From Glebionis coronaria (taxonomy: Eukaryota; Streptophyta; Magnoliopsida; Asterales; Asteraceae): a stretch of DNA of 64,000 nt. Under the pieces are notes generated by a model. The model saw only the letters and a program-made list of their open reading frames with translations, ran no database searches and was not told where the DNA came from. The stretch covers positions 26,315,394 through 26,379,393 of the forward strand of contig CM046882.1 of NCBI GenBank assembly GCA_025667525.1, read 5' to 3'. The position numbers were made by a program, and so were the translations under genes. Shown here piece after piece: positions 56,048 through 64,000 of this stretch (positions within the stretch are counted from its first letter, which is position 1; each line of letters begins with the position of its first letter).

Positions 56048-57436
56048 TACTAATGAAATCTCTTATTACCGTACACAAAAAAATGGACTAGAACTAAAAG
56101 AAGAGAAGAAAGTTATAACAAATAGAGTTGATTGCATAAATCGTCATGTGGTTCATCGAGTTTAACGAATTTCATTCCTCTAAAAAAAAATAAACGGATT
56201 TTCTTTCTGTGGTTTTAACCCGTAACGGTTTTGGTCCATTGACCTCTTGTTCCGTCAGAGACTAAACCCGATATAGAATTAGTGTCAAGGGACCAAAACG
56301 ATACGGATTTAGTGATCAATGGACCAAACCTGATACTTGAAAAAACCATGAGAAAATATGTCTATTAAATTTTCTTTAAATGAACGAAATATGTTAACCT
56401 GACAAACCACAAGGACGATTTGTGCAATTAACTCTAACATATTATTTTATGAGAGTTATTTTGGATACCATATATTCCTTTAGATATGAGAGGACAAATC
56501 TTCATCATACATTTCATTTTCATTTAATATATAAGATTAAATGTATTTTATTTTTCACCTATTTTTTATAATTTAAATATTTCTTAAATTATTAGGTGTT
56601 AACGAAACGAAAATATAATCGTGACAAGCATTTAATTATTTTTTTACCAATATGCATTATGATATACTTTTGAAAAAAAATTCGTTTTTTTTCTTGTTAA
56701 AATTTACGTAAAATATCATATATTATAATAATGTTTCATCGTATATGATACATGTGTTAAATCATAAATTAGTGTTATTAAATCATATATGATATTGGTT
56801 TATATCATATATGATAAGTTAGTATCATATATGATACTAGTATTATATCATATATGATATTAGTATAATATATAATAATTTTCGACAACGAAGAAAAACG
56901 TTAAAAATGTAAAAAAACGAAAAAAAATAATTTAACGAAAATGTATCATAAAGCATAATTATAGAAAGATAATTAAATGTTTTACGTAACAGTATATTTT
57001 TCTCGCATAACAATTAATGATAAAGTTTAGTATCCAAATGACAAATAAACTAAAACTTTTTTATAACATTGACTTTTGTTATCATTAAAATGAGTAAGAT
57101 TGTGTAATAAATTTTTAGGTTGAATAATACATTTTTGTACAATAGTACATGAACAAAATTGACAAAGACGACCCAATGATGATGATGATGCGAGAAGATT
57201 CAATGTTGTTGAATGAATGGTGGAATTTTATTAATGTTCACCCTTGTTGACTGTTCATCTGAAGACCATGATAGCGACTAAATTAAATTGGGTTTTGTAA
57301 GCTATCTATCTATTTAAAAATTTGAAAATTGAATACTCTTTTAAAAAATCTTGATTTTCAATCTTTTATTTTATTCTCTCACGTAAAAATGTTTTTCTTC
57401 TAAGTAGTGTTACAAAGAAAAACAAAACTTACAAGA
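56048..57436. other. Intergenic region with a palindromic microsatellite
   Basis: No gene seen. At about 56717-56870 the 12-bp palindrome ATCATATATGAT occurs about six times, irregularly spaced by 8-30 bp. The rest is A+T-rich sequence with no clear element ends. Confidence 0.6.
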
Positions 57437-57947
57437 GATCCCAAACTTAGATCGATTATCTTTGTGTCAAACGAGATTGAATCAAGATTAACACTTAGAG
57501 AAACTTTGTGTATTAAACAATCTAAGTGTTATGCGGAATTAACACTTAGAGCAAAGAACAAAACAAAACAGTGTAACCCAAACTTTCACTTTGATTGATA
57601 TTAAGAACTTACGTACAATGAAATTTGTGAAACTTGTAAAAACTTATAAAAACTGATATCAAACTATGAACCCTACGACCTCCTTTTATAACACAAAGAG
57701 TCGTGTACAAAAGTCTACATATCAACTATTCTAGGTAAAGATAAACATAAGAAATACAATATTGATCATATCTTTACTAGAAATACAAAACGTGTAAACT
57801 AAGACTTCTATCAGTGGTTGAACTTCTTCTTGTTAGCGCTCAAATATGTCTTGTCAGTGTTCATCTGTCAGCGCCTCGTTTACTCTTGTCAGCGTCCAAG
57901 TTCCTCTTGTCAGCGTCCCATTGACTTAGCTAATTTTATTCCCAACA
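57437..57947 (-). repeat. 3' LTR of Copia element
   Basis: About 511 bp matching 62342-62851, with about 20 substitutions. The terminal TGTTG-complement at its outer edge is missing. Confidence 0.82.
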
Positions 57948-58148
57948 ATCCTCCCCTAAACTTGATATCTACTCTAGTAATCAAGTTTCTGAATAAAAAC
58001 TAAGTACAAGGAGGATTCTTACAAAAATCAACTATTTCTTAATTAGATAATAAACAAATCTAATCAAATCCTTGCTAACATCACTAGTATAGTCAGCCTC
58101 TAACTGTGTAGATACCATCATATTCAAAGCATCTTGAGGTAGAGGATA

Positions 58149-59640
58149 TTAAACATCAACCAAAAGATATTCTGCAAATTTTGATGTACTAAGATGGTAT
58201 ACACTAGCAGCTGAATCTAAACGCCACATCAACCCACTAAGATCATCTAGATCCAACCATATTGGATCAACTTCATCTGGAGCAATCATTCTCTTAAATG
58301 TTGTCCAAATCTTTATTCCATTGACTGAAGAAGGCTCTTTAGCTTCATACTTGGCCTTCATCAACTTCCACAAATCTACCAAGTCTTCTTTATCCATACT
58401 TGCAAACAATGAAATCAAAGAAGTGAAAGTATGTACCTTGTCACCATATCTTATGATCACCCAGAACCCACTTGCATCTTCTTCATACTTGATTATTGGG
58501 TTTCTGAAATCTAAAGGTAACACTTCTGCAACATCTAAAGCCTCCAAAGGTGAAAGCTTTATATTCTTCCTTATAACAGCCTCACTTGGATTCAGTTTAT
58601 CAAGTACTGGGAATTCAATAGGTATTCCCTTCTTCACTAGTCATGGCATAATGGAAGCCCTCTTGATCTGTATATTTTCTGCAATTTCTTCTTTTCTTTC
58701 ATCAGAAAGAAGTCTGAGAGTATTCTCTTCACAAACACGCTCCCAAATAGGATATGCATAAAACTCTAATTCTTCAAAGGAAGGCTTCTTCAATTTCTCA
58801 TAGGCCCATCCTCCTTGATGGCACCTAAGAAGCATATAATAGAGCTCTCTTCTATCCTTTTTCAGCTCAGAGAGTACCTTACTTGCTTTATGCTTCAAAA
58901 TCACCTTGCAATCCTTTTGAACTCTCAACAGAATCTCCAAACCCCAAATTTGTCCAGTAAGTGTCATGTTTGGATTTTCTACAATTGAAGCTCCCCATGC
59001 AAAATACATATCAACCACTTCAGGCATGTCAAAGTCAACTTGCATCTTTAACTCTCTAAGCTTCTCCCTAGCCAATTCATCCTCCCCATACTCCAATTTC
59101 TCCGGCTCTTCAATAATTATTACACTAGAACCAGAACTCTCATCATCACTGCCATTTTTATTGCTTTCAATGGTAATCTCTACCCTATCCTGTTCTTCAA
59201 GTTGTGCAGCCAAAACAGAATCAAAATGTACTTGAGCTGCATCCTTAGGTACTTGTACTTCTTCCATAATCCCTTTACCCTTATCCAAATCTCCAATAGT
59301 TGGTAAAGTGATTGATGGTACCTATGTAGAAACATCCTTGATGATAACTGGTGGTTGGGATACACCAGTCATACCTGCAAGTCTGTTAGCGTCTGATTTG
59401 TTCTTGTCAGCTTTCAAATCTTGAATGTCAGCGACTGACTCTGCGACTTTCTGCATCATCTCTACAAACGAAAGCTTCTTAGGAGTAACCAAAGAAATAT
59501 CAACAGCTGGCTTCTCCTTCAAACTTGTCAGTGCCTCAGCTATCTCAACACTCCCATAAGAACCTCCTTCTTGTGAACCCCTATCAGCGCCTTGATTGTA
59601 CTTGTTAGTGTCTAGAATCTCTTTTTCAGCGGCTACATGA
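58149..59640 (-). pseudogene. Copia-associated downstream ORF with two in-frame stops
   Basis: One frame stays open over about 490 codons except for a TAG at 59322-59324 and a TGA at 58638-58640. Text on both sides is continuous in phase. Recognisable blocks: SFVEMMQKVAESVADI, MDKGKGIMEEVQVPKD, a Glu/Lys-rich helical middle, then ASGFWVIIRYGDKVHTF, KEDLVDLWKLMKAKYE and DPIWLDLDDLSGLMWRL. This last part resembles the terminal segment of Asteraceae Copia polyproteins, where it precedes the 3' LTR. Its function is not known to me. Confidence 0.6.
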
Positions 59641-59720
59641 CTTAGCTAATTTTATTCCCAACAATTCTCCCCTAAACTTGATATTTACTCTAACTATCAA
59701 GTTTTTGGATAAAATAAAAC
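59640..59720 (-). repeat. Internal copy of the polypurine tract and LTR start
   Basis: The stretch around TTTAGGGGAGAATTGTTGGG plus about 20 bases of LTR start repeats the junction at 57930-58010. It lies between the protease trace and the downstream frame, so the element looks composite or internally duplicated. Confidence 0.7.
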
Positions 59721-60689
59721 ATACAGAGAGGATTCTTATAAACATACTAATCCTTGAATTTGAGTATGAATAAATCTCAAAAAGTCAACACTCAAATCAC
59801 ATGTGTAATCAACCTTCAAATTGGTCTTAATCACCTTCAACAGTATATCTTATAACAGAAAACTTCTTCAGTTACATGTAGAGTCTTTGGAGCCTTCTTT
59901 ATAACTTTTGTCACTCAAATTCAATTACTCCTCCCTTTTTAATTTTGGGTCTATAAAGCAGTTTATAAATGACACCAGTTGGGATGTCATAGCATAAAAT
60001 GGGCTTGAGAATGTAGAAAACCTTAGTTAAAACACAAACAAAGGTAATAATCCTAAGGAAATTAACTAGACTCTAATAAGCAAGAGTGACAAACACTGTT
60101 CATGCATACACACATGCAAAAGTATGATAGACACACATGAACTCTAGAGTCCTTTGTTCACAAATGCCCCAAAGAGAAAGTTAATTCATATAAAACCTTT
60201 GCAACTCCCCAGATAATCCCAAAATATATATACTCTAAGTCTCCCATCCGACCAAACCCAAATCTAGGTCAAATGTCTTGGCAGCATGCATGTTTAATAA
60301 AAACGTGCATGATACAGTTCCTCGAGGTTTAGAAATTCCAACAATTCCATAAGAAAATTTCTTCACTATTTCTAATCCCCACTCACCAGTGGACACAATC
60401 TAGAATTGTGCAAGAGTGCTCTAAGAGTACCCAAAAACCTAAAGGTTTACCTCCCCTTAACAAAAGCATACAAATCATTATATGTGAAGAAGCAAAATTT
60501 TATCTCAAGATAAGAATGTAAATATTCCAGCCATCATAAATAAAAGTTTGCAACTCTGTATCCATCCTAATGTAGCTCTACTTTCCTGCATAGTTAGACA
60601 AAAACCACAAAAACACACCAACAAAGGCTACCTTACCCACGACAATGGGTAGAGATAACATGTCAGTGAATAAAAATAATAACAGTGGA

Positions 60690-60745
60690 AAGACCAACAA
60701 TGCATGTTCCTTGAGCATCCACTATCCCAATATCCTTGATCATTA
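60690..60745 (-). pseudogene. Copia protease active-site remnant
   Basis: In one minus-strand frame YWDSGCSRNM appears, close to the WxxDSGCSRHMTG motif of Copia proteases. The frame breaks on both sides, and the sequence that should follow (integrase) is absent. Confidence 0.6.
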
Positions 60746-60888
60746 ACCTGCTTTTGGATAGTCTGCTCATAAAGAAAACAAATTAGTTTTCTTTGGAGAT
60801 CCAAGTCTTGTTAGACTTGGGTCTATCTAGTTGTTCAACTAGAGTGGTCTTATTCTTTACCAAAAATCCATGTTCATCCCTTTGTGAC

Positions 60889-62255
60889 CTAAACACCCAA
60901 TTTTTTTCCAATGAGTCTAGTAATGACCTTCTCAAGATATTTAAATCTATTGCAAGTCACTGAAATATCATTAAAATTAGAGTTTTGCTCTTGTTTAGGT
61001 TTCCAAGTTAAACTGGATGAAGCCTTAGAATCTGGACCCTTAGGTTTCAAATACCTATTATTACTTTGTTTGACATTAGGTCTGAAAGCAGCTAATTGTG
61101 GCATTTTCATACCACACTTAGTGCTGTCAGCGTTGCATTTGTTCTTGTCAGCGTTGAATTTATTCATGTCAGCGCCCAAATTAGGATTTGTTATAGGAAC
61201 ATATTGTCTGTTTGACCAAGTGTTGGTCTTTTGAAAGGGCCTTTGTCCATGGGTACTAGATCCTCTAGAGAAATAAGGAGCTAGCCTAGAGGTCTGTGAG
61301 CTAGAGTGGACATAAGGTCTAGGGTTTACCATGTTTGACTTATTGTAAGCATGTAAAGTGTGGTCACTGACATAATTAGGCTTAGATTGAAAGAACCCTG
61401 TCCCATTAACACTTGCTTGGCTTTGGTGTGACCTAGGTTTTCTATACATTTCAGCATATCTAACACTAGGTTTTCTCTTAATTGGTGTGCCAAGGTTAAC
61501 AGGTGTACCAGTGGTAGGGTTAGTCAAAACAATGGGTTTAGTGTCAGCAGGATTCTCACTAAGCAGTCCACCCTTTACAAAGAGAAAAGGGTTGGCTGCC
61601 TTCCATTGTTCAAGATCAGTCACCTTCTGTTTATACTCCTCAACTGGGGAAATCACTCTAGGTGGGGGAATAAATTCCTCTTCTTGGAGTTCTAGGATAC
61701 CAGTCCAAGAGAGCTCCTTTTTTAGGACACCATAGAAGTTCCCAACAGGTGGTGGAACAAAAGTATACTCTTTCATCCCAATCCCTGACATATCCCTAGG
61801 GTTTCTTTGTTCACTTACACATTTTTCTAAGGTTTGACTAGCTTTTTCAAACTTCTCAATTTTAAGCCCTACATTTTCCTTAGACTTAATGGCTTCATCT
61901 AACTTAAGTTGAAAATCTGCTCTAGATTTCATTAGAGAATCCCTAAGTTCATTACTAACTTTAAGATCCCTAGTCAAAATATTAATTTGATCTTTTAGAT
62001 CAAATTCCATTTTCTTATATTCTTCTATCATCCCATCTGATTGTGCAAGCCCCTTTTTATAAAATTTGCTAGCCTAATTTCTACATCAAAAACATCTGAT
62101 TTTAATTTTAAAACTTCTTTATTAAGTCTTTCAGTATTTATCCCACAAGAAGAGTCATCACATACCTCATTATCAGAACTTGAAGAAGACTTGGAACTTG
62201 TGGAACTTGAAGTAGACTTGGCCTTAACTGAAAACATCATCAGACTTTTCTTCAA
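60889..62255 (-). pseudogene. Copia Gag-like region
   Basis: Two adjoining frames: 62255-62028, Ser-rich (SSSTSSKSSSSSDNE) and coil-like, and 62031-60889, a 380-residue frame beginning with a coiled coil (about residues 1-75). The latter continues into EEFIPPPRVISPVEEYKQKV, WKAANPFLFVKGG and a Ser/Asn/Lys-rich tail. A stop or frameshift separates the two. It resembles the region before the protease in Asteraceae Copia polyproteins. No intact CCHC knuckle is visible. Confidence 0.6.
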
Positions 62256-62336
62256 CTTCTTCTTTAGCCTCGTTCACCTCATGATATTGGATTTCGTTCT
62301 TTAAATCAAAGTTTCTCAACAAGCTTTGATACCACT

Positions 62337-62851
62337 TGTTGATCCCAAACTTAGATCGATTAGATTTGTGTTAAACGAGATTGTCTCAAGATTAACACTT
62401 AGAGAAACTTTGTATATTAAACAGTCTAAGTTTTATGCCGAATTAACACTTAGAGCAAAGAACAAAACAAATCAATGTAACCCAAACTTTCACTTTGATT
62501 GATATTAAGAACTTGCGTACAATGAAAGTTGTGAAACTTGTAAAAACTTATAAAAACTGATATCAAACTATGAACCCTACGACCTCTTTTTATAACACAA
62601 GGAGTCGTGTACAAGAGTCTACCTATCAACTATTCTAGGTAAAGATAAGCATAAGAAATACAATATTGATCATATCTTTACTAGAAATACAAAACGTGTA
62701 AACTAAGACTTCTATCAGTGGTTGAACTTCTTCTTGTCAGCGCTCAAATATGTCTTGTCAGTGTTCATCTGTCAGCGCCTCGTTTACTCTTGTCAGCGTC
62801 CAAGTTCCTCTTATCAGCGTCCCAGTGACTTAGCTAATTCTATTCCCAACA
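62337..62851 (-). repeat. 5' LTR of Copia element
   Basis: 515 bp, with TGTTGGGAAT at its 5' end on the minus strand and GGGATCAACA at its 3' end, next to the primer-binding site. It contains several short GTCAGCGTC/GCGCTGAC repeats. Confidence 0.85.
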
Positions 62852-64000
62852 CGATTAATCGGCGTTTATGGGTTACAAGATCACCAAATTTTATGTGACT
62901 GATTAATCGGTTAAACACTAAGTCAACTATGTTTAACGACGGAACGAATGATGGTCACAGTCGTGGCAAACATGGTTAATCAGTTATATTAGTTGTTTAT
63001 ATCTATTATAATTTGATTTTAAAGGAAAATCTTGCTGAATACACAAAACTTGTCAGAAATACCTAAGAGTCGCCAAAAATGACAATCAGATTAATCACTT
63101 GTTTATCCCACCTATACTGATTAGAAGCTGAAAGAATGTCGATCGCCCGACTACTGATGCACGATTTTTACAACTTAATTCTATCTTTTTGAAATAGTTA
63201 CCTTAAATATATATTTTTTGTTTCTAAAATTAATGTTCTTTCTTAACTTGCCCAATCTTTATCGTAATTTTCTTTCTAAGAACCGCAATCATAGGTGAGA
63301 TTCGCTTATTGTAATCATTAATCTTTAAGCAAACTTAAAATATTTAAGTAGAATAACATAACTTACTGTTTCAAGTATATTTCATTACTCTTATTCATGT
63401 TTTGAAAATATTTCAAACTAATAAGTCTCTAGCAATCTCTAGATAAGCAATGCTTCTTTTTGTTCTTTAAATATCGATACCCCTTAAGGCTAGAATCTAT
63501 AAGAACGAAACAAGTGCTTTGTTTGCTTATTGTGATTATGTATTAACCAAAAGTAGGTGCTAAACATCCTTATTGAATGGTAGGCCTAATATGGAGATAT
63601 TGCATGCTAGTTTTCAATTTAATGAAAGCATGATAGATAGTACATCATATACATGATAGAAATTCATACACTCTTTATAATACATAAATACTTATGTGAA
63701 ATTAAATTGAGTAGGAAAGTAAATAAATCGCTATTTTCTTTTCATTGGTGAAGTAACTCGTATAGTTGTCAATTCAGCGGGAGCAGTACATTTATCTACT
63801 AAGAATATATTAAAGTAATGTTATCTCATTCAGTAGGAGCTGCAAGCTTCTTTACCTGGGTATTAACACATATTATTTATAGTTTGACTTGAAATAATAA
63901 TTTACTTTCGCAATATGAAGAATGATAGTTTTAAGGATAACTATGGGTTTGCTATTTATATAATCCGGTGGTCTAGTATGGTGGTAGATGGTGGTGGCAG
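62852..64000. other. Terminal stretch without recognised features
   Basis: A+T-rich sequence with no convincing ORF, RNA gene or element ends. Confidence 0.5.

Larger units (their letters stand above)
57437..62851 (-). mobile_element. Decayed Copia LTR retrotransposon without RT or integrase
   Basis: LTRs at 62337-62851 (5' LTR on this strand) and 57437-57947, about 4% different by eye. The 5' LTR has TGTTG...CAACA ends. The primer site TGGTATCAAAGC (62323-62334) matches the initiator tRNA-Met site of plant Copia elements. A polypurine stretch (AGGGGAGGA) abuts the 3' LTR. Inside are a Gag-like ORF, a protease trace and two broken downstream frames, but no integrase or RT. The outermost bases of the 3' LTR do not match the 5' LTR, so that end is damaged. 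Confidence 0.82.

Noticed and set aside
62852..64000. Possible gene or element at the window end
   Set aside because: No coding frame or terminal repeats could be supported.

Overview
This is a plant nuclear genome window, A+T-rich and dominated by transposable elements. There is one recognisable host gene, an eight-exon bHLH transcription factor gene. The mix of elements (Athila-type LTR element with a tRNA-Asp-like primer site, Copia, LINEs, CACTA, MULE, hAT and Tourist MITEs, SINE-like insertions) fits a eudicot. The protein style of the Gag and Copia ORFs suggests Asteraceae, but that is an inference.

Layout. 1-8364: an Athila-like LTR element that encodes only Gag plus a mutated protease and lacks reverse transcriptase and integrase (TR-GAG type). 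Its 5' LTR is cut by the window edge, and its two LTRs differ at only 5 of 932 comparable sites. 8365-9650: a 5'-truncated LINE and a SINE-like element, each with target duplications. 9650-11073: a noncoding MULE. About 11240-34050: an old degenerate tandem array of a unit of about 2.6 kb, invaded by a hAT MITE (14166-14365), a small CACTA (14801-17196), a 6.6 kb CACTA with genes (18592-25175) and a full-length LINE with two intact ORFs (27923-33597). 36202-39361: the bHLH gene. 40063-56038: a second MULE split by a complete 14.8 kb CACTA (40784-55538). 57437-62851: a decayed Copia element on the minus strand. 62852-64000: nothing recognisable.

How the genes work together. The 14.8 kb CACTA carries an intact 1,067-codon TNP2-type transposase. 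Downstream is a multi-exon second gene (En/Spm Ptta-like region, then DUF8039-like, then ULP1-like cysteine peptidase) with one apparent frameshift. Divergent from the transposase is an intact five-exon gene for a 284-residue protein that I do not recognise. It has three copies of a short motif, each on its own phase-1 exon, and an acidic-then-basic tail; it is the best candidate for something undescribed.

The 6.6 kb CACTA has no catalytic transposase. It carries a clean five-exon Ptta/En/Spm-family gene (397 residues), a GRF zinc-finger reading frame broken by one TAG, and about 16 copies of a 22-bp perfect or near-perfect palindrome. The palindromes cluster at both ends and in the likely promoter of the Ptta gene, which suggests a binding site used both for transposition and for autoregulation.

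Most splice structures were deduced from GT/AG sites and phase by reading the sequence; no alignment or database search was run.
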